Part shown: positions 7,363 to 14,373 of the stretch, piece by piece
Numbering within the stretch: position 1 is the stretch's first letter
Layout: every line of letters begins with the position of its first letter
NCBI GenBank assembly: GCA_038747545.1
Contig: JBCDJT010000131.1
Location: 1 to 14,373 of the forward strand
DNA from: JBCCMF01 sp038747545
GTDB lineage: Bacteria > Bacteroidota > Rhodothermia > Rhodothermales > JBCCMF01
Length of the DNA stretch: 14,373 nt
Reading direction: 5' to 3'
Notes under the pieces: generated by a model
The model's database searches: none
Told to the model about the DNA's origin: nothing
The model's input: the letters and a program-made list of their open reading frames with translations, nothing else
Program-made: the position numbers and the translations under genes

Positions 7363-10300
7363 GTCGCATCCGCCTCTGGACCATCGCGCAGCACGAGTTC
7401 AAGCGTCACCTACTGAGTCCCGTGCTCTGGGTGTTGCTGGCACTCATCGCCGTGCTCACCGCCTCGCTGAACCCCACCACCATGATCCCGTCCGACGCGA
7501 CGGCGGTGGGTGGCGTGCGCGCCTTCGCCAACTCGCCGTACGCGCTGGGGCAGTTCTTCGCGCTGACGGGGCTGTTTTGCTACCCCTTCTTCGCCGCCAT
7601 CCTCGCAGGCCTCTCCGTCATCCGCGACGACGAAGCCCGCGTGACCGAGGTGCTGCATAGCACGCCCTTGACCCCCGCCGAGTACGTCCTCGGCAAGTTT
7701 CTGGGCGTCGTGCTCGTGCTGCTCGTGGCGATGGCGCTACACCTGGGCGCGTCGATGTTCATCATTGAGGCGATGCCGGGCTCGGGGCTCGCACGCGGAC
7801 CGTTTGCGCTGGATCACTACATCGGGCCGTTCCTGCTGTTTGCGCTGCCGGGCATCCTGCTGTGCGCGGCGCTGGCGTTCGCAGCGGGCGAGTACACGCG
7901 CAAGGCGATGGCGGTCTACGCCGTGCCCATCATCTATTTCATGGGCGTCATCGGGTTCATGTGGATGTGGAACCCGCCGGGCCTGCCCGATGCCGTCAAC
8001 CAGGTGCTGATGCTGCTCGATCCGTCGTCGCTGCGGTGGCAGCGGCAGACGTTCTTCATGGTGGACCGTGGCGTGGCGTTCTACAACACGGCGCCGCTGG
8101 AGCTGAGCGCGATGCTGGTGCTCAACCGCGTGCTGGTGCTCGGCCTGACGGCAGGCGCCGTGGCCTACGCCGTCCGGCACTACCGCGAGACGCTGGGCGG
8201 CGAACGGGCAAAATCGACCAAGGGCGCCAAGCCTGCTACCAGCGGCGTGTCGGCGGCGGCGCTGCTGCATGGGCAGCCGCTGCGCAGCCTCGGCATGGTC
8301 AGCGCGGCGCCCGGTTGGCTCGGCAGCATGTGGACCATAGCCCGCGCCGAGGTACGCGAGTTGCGCGGCCAGCCCATCCTCTACCTGCTGCTGCTGTTTT
8401 GCGGCTACACGGTGCTGGAGTTCGGCACCGTTGGCGGCTCGGTGCTGGACGCAGCCGTGGTGCTCACGGGCGGGCGCGTGGCCGTACAGGCCATCGTCGT
8501 GCTGACGATCCTGCTCAGCCTGATCCTGCTGTTCTACACCGTGGAGACGCTGCACCGCGAGCGGACCACGCGCACCGAGGCCATCCTGTTTGCGCTGCCC
8601 TTCCGCACGAGCGCGTTCCTCGTGGGCAAGGCCGTGGCGAACGCCGCCGTGGTCACGCTGATGCTGGTGCTGTGCATGGGGCTGGCGATGGTGCGTCTGC
8701 TCACCCAGCCCGTCGGCGGTGCCGATCTGGGCGCGCTGCTGTTCGTCTGGGGCCTCGTGCTCTTCCCGACGTTCCTGGTGTGGAGCGCGTTTATGACGAT
8801 GGTGGCAGCAAGCACGCGGAGCCGATACGTGGCGTACGTGCTAGGCTTGCTCGCGCTGGCATGGACGGGCTACTTGTTTCAGAGCGGCAGCATGACGTGG
8901 GTCACCAACTGGCCGCTGTGGGGCGCGCTGATGTGGAGCGATATGGGCACGTTCGCCCTCAATGGCACGCCGCTGCTCCTGAATCGGCTGCTGATGCTGG
9001 CGCTGGCCGCGCTGTTCTTCGCCATCGCCCACCGCGCCTTCGTCCGCACCGAGCGGGATGCCACCGCCACGGTGCATCGGCTGGCGCCCAGGCAGATCGC
9101 GCGGACGCTCGTACGCGTGGCCCCGTTCGCGCTGGTGCCCTTGCTCCTCGGCGGCTACATCGGCTACGAGATCGACCGAGGCTTCCAGGGCGAGGCGGCT
9201 CAAACCGCAGCCAAAGCCTACTGGCGGCACAACGTGGCGACGTGGAAAGACGCGCCCACGCCTACCGTTGCAGCGCTCGACCTGGACCTCGACTTGTATC
9301 CCAACGACCGCCGCTTCGAGGCTGAGGGCACCTACACGCTCGTCAACCGCACTGACGACACGCTCACGCAGCTGCCGATGACCGTCGGGCTCTCGTTCGG
9401 AGAGGTGACATGGAGGCTGAACGGCAGCGCCTCGGATGCGGAGGATCGGCATGGGCTGCACCTCCTGACGCTCCCCGCACCATTGGCCCCCGGCGATAGT
9501 CTCGACGTGGGCTTCGCGTATGCGGCGAGCTACCCGAACGGATTCACGCGCAACGGAGGCGGCAGCGACCACTTCATCCTGCCCTCGGGCGTGCTGCTCT
9601 CCACCTTCCGCGGCGAGTTTCTGCCGATGGTCGGCCTTGACACGCGACGCGGCCTCGACCGCGACAACCGCCCGGAGCGCGCCGCTTATCCCGACGACTT
9701 TTGGCAAGCGACGCTCCCGCCTGCGGGCGATCTCGTCCCTTACGATGCACGCGTGACCGTCAGCGCGCCGAGCGACTTCACGGTGACGTCGGTGGGCACC
9801 TCTACCGGCACCCGCACCGACAGCGACCGCACAACGGTGACGTGGCAGACGGATCATCCGGTGACGGTGGTGAACGTGATGGCGGGGCGATGGGCTGTGG
9901 CCGAGCGGGGCACGAACGCGGTGTACTACCATCCCGAGCACGATTTCAACGTAGATGACCTGCTGCTAGCGATGGAGGCGGGGCGCACGCACTACAGCCA
10001 GTGGTTCGCGTCGTATCCGTGGCAGACGCTGCGCATTAACGAGTACCCCAACATCAACCCTGGCGCCACAGCGTTCCCTACGAACATCAGCTTCTCGGAG
10101 GGCGCGGGCTTCCTGACGCGGCCCAACCAGCGCACGGCGGCGGCGTTCACGGTGGCCGCGCACGAGGTGGCGCACCAGTGGTGGGGACACCTGCTGCGTC
10201 CCGCCGAAGGTCCCGGTACCGACGTGCTGATTGAGGGCGCCGCACACTACGCCACGCTTCGGCTGAGGGAGGAGGTGTTCGGCCTGCGCAGCCGCATCGA

Positions 10301-10928
10301 CTTCGCGCGGACGCTGGAGCGCGGCTATGCCTCCAGCCGCTTGGTCGATGGCGAGCCGTCGCTGATGCAGGTGGTGGAGGATGGGCGACGCAGCACGACC
10401 GCCGTGTTCTATAACCGCGGCCCGTGGGCGCTGTGGATGCTCCAGAACCACCTGGGCCCTACCGCGATGGACGACGGCCTGCGAGCCTTCTTCGCCCGCT
10501 ACAGCGAACCCGCCGACGGCGATCACGCTACGCTCCACGACCTCCTCGCCACCCTTCGTCCGTTCGCGACCGACTCCGCTGCCTACCAGACGTTCCTCGG
10601 CCAGTGGTTCTACGACACCGTCGTCCCCGAGTACCAGCTCTCCGATGCGCAAGTCATGCCCGCTGGCGACGGCTGGCAGGTGACAGCAACCATCGAGAAC
10701 GTGGGCACCGGCACCGCCTGGATTGAGGTCGCTGCAGCGCAAGGCGAGCGCTTCGACGGCGTCGAGGTCCACGGCGACTATCGCGACGCCCGGACGCGCC
10801 TCCGCCTCGCGCCGAACCAGCCTCAACCCCTTACCTGGACCACCGACTTCGAGCCTGACCGCCTCGTGGTAGACCCCGACGCGCTGGTCCTGCAACTCAA
10901 CCGCGACCGCGCTACCGTGCGCTTCTGA
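7359..10928 (+). CDS. ABC-2 permease fused to M1-family metallopeptidase domain, 1189 aa
   Basis: A single inner-membrane protein with two ABC-2-type permease halves followed by a periplasmic gluzincin domain. Half 1 (~residues 15-280) has hydrophobic helices and the VIRDDEARVTEVLHSTPLTPAEYVLGKFLG segment typical of ABC-2 permeases. A charged linker (~285-310) leads to half 2 (~320-600), which repeats the pattern (ERTTRTEAILFALPFRTSAFLVGKAVAN). Residues ~640-1189 resemble M1 aminopeptidases: HEVAH at 935-939 (zinc His935 and His939, catalytic Glu936), QWWGH, then the third zinc ligand Glu959 in VLIEGAAHY, and YNRGPWALWMLQ as a likely catalytic Tyr region. There are 19 residues between HEVAH and Glu959, against 18 in classical M1 enzymes. 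The classical GAMEN motif is not evident; the corresponding stretch reads NPGATAFPTNISFSEGAGFL. It is translationally coupled to the ATPase gene. This architecture is known as 'ABC transporter permease/M1 family aminopeptidase', mainly in Bacteroidota. Whether transport and proteolysis are linked is unknown. Confidence 0.92.
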   Translation: MSRIRLWTIAQHEFKRHLLSPVLWVLLALIAVLTASLNPTTMIPSDATAVGGVRAFANSPYALGQFFALTGLFCYPFFAAILAGLSVIRDDEARVTEVLHSTPLTPAEYVLGKFLGVVLVLLVAMALHLGASMFIIEAMPGSGLARGPFALDHYIGPFLLFALPGILLCAALAFAAGEYTRKAMAVYAVPIIYFMGVIGFMWMWNPPGLPDAVNQVLMLLDPSSLRWQRQTFFMVDRGVAFYNTAPLELSAMLVLNRVLVLGLTAGAVAYAVRHYRETLGGERAKSTKGAKPATSGVSAAALLHGQPLRSLGMVSAAPGWLGSMWTIARAEVRELRGQPILYLLLLFCGYTVLEFGTVGGSVLDAAVVLTGGRVAVQAIVVLTILLSLILLFYTVETLHRERTTRTEAILFALPFRTSAFLVGKAVANAAVVTLMLVLCMGLAMVRLLTQPVGGADLGALLFVWGLVLFPTFLVWSAFMTMVAASTRSRYVAYVLGLLALAWTGYLFQSGSMTWVTNWPLWGALMWSDMGTFALNGTPLLLNRLLMLALAALFFAIAHRAFVRTERDATATVHRLAPRQIARTLVRVAPFALVPLLLGGYIGYEIDRGFQGEAAQTAAKAYWRHNVATWKDAPTPTVAALDLDLDLYPNDRRFEAEGTYTLVNRTDDTLTQLPMTVGLSFGEVTWRLNGSASDAEDRHGLHLLTLPAPLAPGDSLDVGFAYAASYPNGFTRNGGGSDHFILPSGVLLSTFRGEFLPMVGLDTRRGLDRDNRPERAAYPDDFWQATLPPAGDLVPYDARVTVSAPSDFTVTSVGTSTGTRTDSDRTTVTWQTDHPVTVVNVMAGRWAVAERGTNAVYYHPEHDFNVDDLLLAMEAGRTHYSQWFASYPWQTLRINEYPNINPGATAFPTNISFSEGAGFLTRPNQRTAAAFTVAAHEVAHQWWGHLLRPAEGPGTDVLIEGAAHYATLRLREEVFGLRSRIDFARTLERGYASSRLVDGEPSLMQVVEDGRRSTTAVFYNRGPWALWMLQNHLGPTAMDDGLRAFFARYSEPADGDHATLHDLLATLRPFATDSAAYQTFLGQWFYDTVVPEYQLSDAQVMPAGDGWQVTATIENVGTGTAWIEVAAAQGERFDGVEVHGDYRDARTRLRLAPNQPQPLTWTTDFEPDRLVVDPDALVLQLNRDRATVRF

Positions 10929-10933
10929 CGCGT

Positions 10934-11869
10934 TCAGCCTTCGCCATCGGGCAGCGCGTGAGAAGCCATGTACGTCGTCTCGTACTGCTCCAGGTGCTCG
11001 GCGATGACGGCCAGCGTGCGCCGCGCCGTCTTGACGTCCTCGCAGATCCCAGCCACGGCACGGCGCTCCACCTGATCACGGGAGAACGACGCATCGCCTG
11101 CCAACAGCGCCCACTCATCGGCGTGGCAGATGAGCACGGACTGGTGACCGCGCGTGTGGCCCGGCGTGGGCACGAGGCGGACGGCGCCATCGGTGGTGAG
11201 GGCGTGGCTCTCAGCGAAGGCGCCAAACGGACCGTCGCCGTATGTGACGGGTGTGGGCTGGAAGAACGACGGCCAGCGGCACGACACGGCCCCTGCAGGT
11301 GCCTGCCTCGCTTCGGCTTCGGAGGTCAGAAACGTGGCATTGGGGAAGTGCTTGAGCCCGCCTGCGTGGTCGGAATGGAGGTGCGTGAGCGCGACGGTGC
11401 GGATGGTCTCGGCAGGCACGCCCAGCGCGTTTAACTGTGCATCGACCTCTACCTCACGACTCACGTCGAAGCGGAGCAGCCGCTCGTACACGAAGCGCGT
11501 CGCAGCGTCGCATGCGAAGTAACCGGGCTCAGCCACCTGCGCCGTCTCGCCCGTGTCCACCATGATGGCGCCCTCGGGATGTTCGATGAGCCAGCAGGTG
11601 ATAGGCATCCACGGAGTCCATCGCGGATCTAACGCTATGGCGGGCAACCGCAGCGCTACGAGGCCACCGTACTCTCGGTGCGTGGCTTTCACGGCCACGG
11701 CGCCAGTTTTCAATGCCGTAATCCGGGTGGGACCAAGCGTCAAGGTAGCGTCACGAAAAGAGGAAGCGGGCGGCGTGGGCGCGTTCACGTACGACAGCGC
11801 ACCGCAACCCGCGACGGTAGCGCCCGTCGCCACGACGCCCGAGAGTTGAACAAAGCGCCGTCGTGTCAT
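10934..11869 (-). CDS. Tat-type lipoprotein metallo-beta-lactamase-fold hydrolase (lactonase-like)
   Basis: A 311-residue hydrolase with the complete metal set of the MBL superfamily: H163-L-H165-S-D167-H168, His238 in PTPGHTRGH, Asp259 in LLAGDASF and His304 near the C-terminus (MASHALP). The HLHSDHAGG form and overall layout resemble N-acyl-homoserine lactonases (AhlD/AttM-like), so lactone hydrolysis or quorum quenching is possible but not shown. The N-terminus TRRRFVQLSG fits a twin-arginine signal, followed by lipobox VAGC (Cys22). This predicts an exported, folded, membrane-anchored enzyme, unusual because most AHL lactonases are cytosolic. Its end lies 5 bp from the permease/M1 stop (convergent). 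It starts 60 bp after the NACHT stop on the same strand, so read-through is possible. Confidence 0.88.
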   Translation of the reverse strand: MTRRRFVQLSGVVATGATVAGCGALSYVNAPTPPASSFRDATLTLGPTRITALKTGAVAVKATHREYGGLVALRLPAIALDPRWTPWMPITCWLIEHPEGAIMVDTGETAQVAEPGYFACDAATRFVYERLLRFDVSREVEVDAQLNALGVPAETIRTVALTHLHSDHAGGLKHFPNATFLTSEAEARQAPAGAVSCRWPSFFQPTPVTYGDGPFGAFAESHALTTDGAVRLVPTPGHTRGHQSVLICHADEWALLAGDASFSRDQVERRAVAGICEDVKTARRTLAVIAEHLEQYETTYMASHALPDGEG

Positions 11870-11903
11870 GGCTAGACCGGGACTTCAGGTGTGGAAAAAT
11901 GGC

Positions 11904-11917
11904 TTTCCGATCGGAAA
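11904..11917. promoter_or_regulatory. 14-bp perfect palindrome upstream of the MBL hydrolase, candidate operator
   Basis: TTTCCGATCGGAAA is a perfect palindrome, 35 bases before the MBL start codon and 13 bases after the NACHT stop. A GGAAA/TTTCC pairing with the next bases is also possible. By position it could be a dimeric regulator site for the hydrolase gene. It has no loop and no T-run, so it is a poor terminator. About one 14-base palindrome is expected by chance in this window, so support is weak. Confidence 0.25.
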
Positions 11918-11929
11918 TAGTCTCTTTCC

Positions 11930-13813
11930 TCACTCCAGCAGCAACCCCTCCAAAATATCTTCTCGCAAAGACTTGCTCACGACTACATATGGTGCCAGAC
12001 AATCTAAGAGAATTCGATTAGCCCTTACATACGTTTCTATGAGCTCAATGAGGGCTACACCTAGAGTGTTGTCCAGAGCATGATCCAGGGCAAGCCTCAA
12101 TTTTAGGTCTAACTCTCGGAATCCGCTTGTGACCAGAGTCTTATCAAGGGTCTGTGCCAGATCCCGAGAGCGGTCGAGCACACGATCTATGTCTTGCCCT
12201 ACAGCAAGGCCTCGGACGCGAGCCCGTATCAGAGCAAAAATCATCAACCGAATGCGAGATGCGGCTGGCTTGTGAGACAAATCTGCCTCGACAAGCGCCG
12301 CACATCTGTTCAAGAAGTTCGCTAAGGTGGACCCGCCTGCAAACTGAGAGATTCGGCGCCTTATCGAGAGCACATATCGATCAACAACCGTACGAGAAGT
12401 GAGCAACCCTGATACGAGTACAATTACCTCGCGCCAGCGTGGATCGAACAGATGGTCCTTCACAAGAATGTCCAGAGTACCTTCATCGCGGTTAGCTTCC
12501 AGATGCATCGCAGTGAAATACTCCTGAAAGGTGAGGTGTGAGAAACTGTAAACACCTTCCGCACGCTCTACGAGCAGGCCATGATTCGCCTCGATGGCCT
12601 TGAGGACACGATAGCTATCTGCGCTAATCTTGTCATCTTCTGAGCCAGGCAACTCTGCTATGAACTGGCCGATCCGATTCTTGAGGATACGTTGGTGCAT
12701 AAAGTATTTTTCCTCTCGGAAGGTAGACTCTGCCACCTGTGCAAGTAGCATCTCCTTCTGCCTTACAGAAAGGTTGAGATAGATTTGGTCACGCTTGACG
12801 TTGCGGGTCGCATCCCACTCTTCTAGCAAGGCTCTCACCGAACGCTCATACAGTTCCGCGCGGTTTTCAGTAAACGCGCCGCCCTTATCAAAACGTAGGC
12901 ACAGCATCGTGAGCAGCAGTGGCGTGGACGCCAGCTCTTTTACGCTAGGGCGCTCTTTGAGCTGTATCCAACAGCTTTCAGCCTGCTTCTCATCCTTGAA
13001 CCAGCGCCGAATGAACGCTTGAATCTGATCATCTGAGAAGTCAGCCACCTCAACTAACTGAAAGCCTACAAACGTTTGGTGGTTTGCAGCGATGCGGCAG
13101 CTGAGGAGATATCGATTGGTGGGATATGCCTTTACGAAGTCCTGGAGTTGATAGATGGCTTCTTTATCACCGTTAGGCACCTCATCATATCCATCGAATA
13201 GGACTAGACACTTGCCCTGCTTCAGCATGTGCTTAATCATAGCCTGTGGCTCAGGCAGACCACACATGCGGAACTGATCGACGATGTAAGCCAACAGCGT
13301 AATGCCTTTGTCCGCCCATTCCTTCAGCGGGACAAAGATGGGCACGGCGTTAAACGCCAGTGTACCTTGCAAGGCCTGCACCATAGTCCACTTGAGCAAT
13401 GTAGTCTTGCCCGCACCCGGTTTGCCCAGAACGGTAAGTTTGGGCGTGTCCTCGATGACCTGTTGACCTGGCTTGGGATTACTCCGTCTGCCGAGATGCC
13501 GCTCGTCTGCCCCCAGTCTTTCTTGTAGCTCCTCGGGCGTGAAATAGGTCAGGTAATTCGGCTGTTCTAGGATCTCTACGTCCACAACGATGTCGGAGAG
13601 AGGCCTCGGTTTGGTCTGACCAAATATTTGCATCTGGTTGTGATGCTCAAGCATACGTTCGCCGTACCGCTTAACAGCGAAGCCGAGCGGGTCGTGCTCG
13701 CCTACCTTCTCTCCAACCCATTTTGCCAGTTTGTCAGCGCCAGTGAGTCCCTGTCTGAACAGTTCCATGAGAACGCCTGTCGCCAATTTTGCTGTGTGTT
13801 CTTCAGGAGTCAT
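11930..13813 (-). CDS. NACHT-domain NTPase (bNACHT, likely anti-phage defence)
   Basis: A 627-residue STAND-type NTPase. An N-terminal region (~1-120) contains the linker seen before many bacterial NACHT modules (MQIFGQTKPRPLSDIVVDVEIL). The NACHT core follows: Walker A GKPGAGKTT (130-138, Lys136), Walker B LVLFDGYDEVP (Asp207, then Asp210-Glu211), sensor-like LLSCR (236-240), TPLLLTMLC (297-305) and the winged-helix end FSHLTFQEYFTA (424-435). After this, ~440-530 is helical and ~530-610 is an Asp/Leu/Arg-rich helical tail (VLDRSRDLAQTLDK, LDHALDNTL), common in bacterial NACHT C-termini and perhaps the sensor. No nuclease or TIR effector is visible; the N-terminal ~100 residues may be an unassigned effector or signalling domain. 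Bacterial NACHT proteins are known NLR-like defence proteins that act as single genes. GC is visibly lower than in the neighbours, suggesting transfer. It may be cotranscribed with the MBL gene downstream. Confidence 0.87.
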   Translation of the reverse strand: MTPEEHTAKLATGVLMELFRQGLTGADKLAKWVGEKVGEHDPLGFAVKRYGERMLEHHNQMQIFGQTKPRPLSDIVVDVEILEQPNYLTYFTPEELQERLGADERHLGRRSNPKPGQQVIEDTPKLTVLGKPGAGKTTLLKWTMVQALQGTLAFNAVPIFVPLKEWADKGITLLAYIVDQFRMCGLPEPQAMIKHMLKQGKCLVLFDGYDEVPNGDKEAIYQLQDFVKAYPTNRYLLSCRIAANHQTFVGFQLVEVADFSDDQIQAFIRRWFKDEKQAESCWIQLKERPSVKELASTPLLLTMLCLRFDKGGAFTENRAELYERSVRALLEEWDATRNVKRDQIYLNLSVRQKEMLLAQVAESTFREEKYFMHQRILKNRIGQFIAELPGSEDDKISADSYRVLKAIEANHGLLVERAEGVYSFSHLTFQEYFTAMHLEANRDEGTLDILVKDHLFDPRWREVIVLVSGLLTSRTVVDRYVLSIRRRISQFAGGSTLANFLNRCAALVEADLSHKPAASRIRLMIFALIRARVRGLAVGQDIDRVLDRSRDLAQTLDKTLVTSGFRELDLKLRLALDHALDNTLGVALIELIETYVRANRILLDCLAPYVVVSKSLREDILEGLLLE

Positions 13814-13953
13814 TGCGCAGAACGGGCAGGATGGATGAAGGGCACAGAGGCATGTGCAGCATACTACAGCCAGAGGCTTGCTGCAATGACAGAGGCAGGA
13901 TTTAGCTGGGCGCGGACTCCGATAAAACAGCGGCGGCGTTCTCTGCTTTCGGA

Positions 13954-13990
13954 CCTCACCCTGTCCCTCTCCTCCCTAGGAGAAGGGACG
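13954..13990. repeat. CCTCACCC-type intergenic palindromic repeat
   Basis: The sequence begins CCTCACCCTGTCCCTCTCC and continues through CCTAGG at 13975-13980 to AGAAGGGACG. It is an imperfect palindrome (GTCCCT...AGGGAC, 13963-13968 with 13984-13989) centred on CCTAGG. It matches from memory the 'CCTCACCC..CCCTCTCC' intergenic repeat seen in many unrelated bacterial genomes, often mistranslated as short false proteins. It lies 140 bp upstream of the NACHT start, between that gene and the structured repeat. The stretch 13814-13953 holds only a weak TGCAGCA/TGCTGCA stem (13855-13885) and presumably the NACHT promoter. Confidence 0.6.
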
Positions 13991-14050
13991 CGTTGGGAGG
14001 TCTCCGAGGTAGAGAAAAGGGTGTGCGCTTCGTCGAGGTATCCAGACCAT

Positions 14051-14250
14051 CGAGCACAGCGAGTCGCCACCGTCGATCTCGCTGACAGGAGCGCGGTGGG
14101 AAGAGCGGATGGGCGCGTTCAGCTAGCGAGCAACAGCAGTAACGCATGAGAACATCGCCAGTCATGCGGCTCGCTAGGTGTGGGATTGTGCGCCGGGCCA
14201 TCCGCTGCGCGTTTCGAGATCGACAAGCACTTTTGGTTCGTTTTGGTGCC
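14051..14250 (-). repeat. Structured ~200 bp dispersed repeat, right copy (inverted partner at 881-1083)
   Basis: Inverted relative to the left copy and clearly homologous over ~200 bp. Its nested stems are as long or longer: outer GTCGATCTCG/CGAGATCGAC (14072-14081 with 14215-14224, 10 bp, against 6 bp in the left copy), middle AGCGGATGG/CCATCCGCT (14104-14112 with 14198-14206) and inner CTAGCGAGC/GCTCGCTAG (14123-14131 with 14169-14177). The intervening loop (14132-14168) is unlike that of the left copy. One end of the homology stops within a few bases of the apparent IS605-type right end, so the IS sits at, or defines, the repeat boundary. Open frames across it on both strands are not protein-like. 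Confidence 0.85.
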
Positions 14251-14373
14251 ATCAAACTAAACGACCACCAGCTGAAAGCTGGTGGGTTTCTCATGCGGCC
14301 TGAAAGGCACTCCACCGGCAAACATGCCGGTCACTCTACCTCAAAGTTGTCATCACCGCGACGACGAAAGTGA
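14251..14373 (-). mobile_element. Right end of an IS200/IS605-type (TnpB-bearing) element, continuing beyond the window
   Basis: Read on the minus strand, an open frame ends in TGA (14331-14333). It is followed by hairpin ACCGGCA/TGCCGGT (14314-14320 with 14325-14331), small stem GCCT/AGGC (14298-14308), then GAGAAACCCACCAGC and a strong hairpin CCACCAGCT/AGCTGGTGG (14265-14273 with 14277-14285). A further ~10-14 bases lead into the structured repeat. A 'GAGAA-CCCA..CTTTC/TTTA..TGGG' subterminal hairpin just after the tnpB stop is the characteristic right end of IS605-family elements, where the hairpin is recognised by TnpA and the transcript forms the TnpB guide (omega) RNA. The exact cleavage site cannot be set without an empty site, and the bulk of the element lies outside the window. 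Confidence 0.6.
14331..14373 (-). CDS. C-terminal tail of a probable IS605-type transposon protein (partial)
   Basis: The last 13 codons of a minus-strand frame, reading HFRRRGDDNFEVE and then TGA, enter from beyond the right edge. The tail is too short to assign by sequence. It is called a TnpB (or TnpA) end only because the stop is followed by IS605-like right-end hairpins. The first hairpin arm overlaps the stop codon by one base. Confidence 0.35.
   Translation of the reverse strand, partial: HFRRRGDDNFEVE

Noticed and set aside
8841..9941. Long antisense open frame over the permease/M1 gene (366 codons), and similar ones at 9966-10895 and 7737-8555
   Set aside because: Composition is low in hydrophobic structure and rich in Arg/Ala/His; they are shadows of the third-codon GC bias of the real gene.
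11904..11917. The palindrome as a transcription terminator between NACHT and MBL genes
   Set aside because: There is no loop and no T-run on the minus strand side; a palindrome of this length is expected about once by chance in this window.
14146..14373. 75-codon plus-strand frame at the right end
   Set aside because: It runs across the structured repeat and the IS hairpins and encodes no recognisable protein.
1..14373. CRISPR array, tRNA or rRNA genes
   Set aside because: No regularly spaced direct repeats, cloverleaf-like segments or rRNA-like conserved blocks were seen in any intergenic region.

Overview
The window is GC-rich with dense genes. It carries several Bacteroidota-type families: an ABC permease fused to an M1 aminopeptidase, a DUF5060-type glycosidase and a lipoprotein sulfatase. 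Shine-Dalgarno sequences are mostly weak or absent. High GC plus this gene content suggests a Rhodothermia-like (Rhodothermota/Balneolota side) marine or halophilic bacterium; this is inference, because there is no rRNA or marker gene here.

Layout, left to right. The N-terminal two thirds or so of an APC amino-acid permease runs off the left edge (minus strand). A ~470 bp gap holds a structured ~200 bp repeat (881-1083). Next comes a secreted DUF5060-type glycoside hydrolase (1218-3014), an AT-richer gap of ~560 bp, a 66-residue cysteine protein (3581-3781) closed by a strong terminator, and a lipoprotein sulfatase broken by a one-base frameshift (3950-5430). The sulfatase abuts a convergent pair, a two-TM small protein and a Uma2-family nuclease-fold protein (5431-6252, minus). 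An operon of an ABC ATPase and a giant permease/M1-peptidase fusion follows (6451-10928, plus). It converges on a Tat-type lipoprotein metallo-beta-lactamase-fold hydrolase (10934-11869, minus) and a bacterial NACHT NTPase (11930-13813, minus), which is visibly less GC-rich than its neighbours.

The right end is repetitive. It has a CCTCACCC-type intergenic repeat, a second copy of the structured repeat in inverted orientation (14051-14250) and, touching that copy, what looks like the right end of an IS200/IS605-type (TnpB) insertion sequence. The two ~200 bp repeats bracket about 13 kb in inverted orientation. Both keep the same three nested stems although the sequence between the stems has diverged.

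How the genes fit together: the glycosidase and sulfatase suggest use of a (possibly sulfated) polysaccharide. The ABC/M1 pair forms one membrane complex. The NACHT gene is a likely solitary anti-phage defence gene in a repeat/IS-rich, accessory-looking end. The most unusual signals are the structured repeat pair and its contact with the IS605 right end, where a TnpB guide RNA would be specified by repeat sequence.
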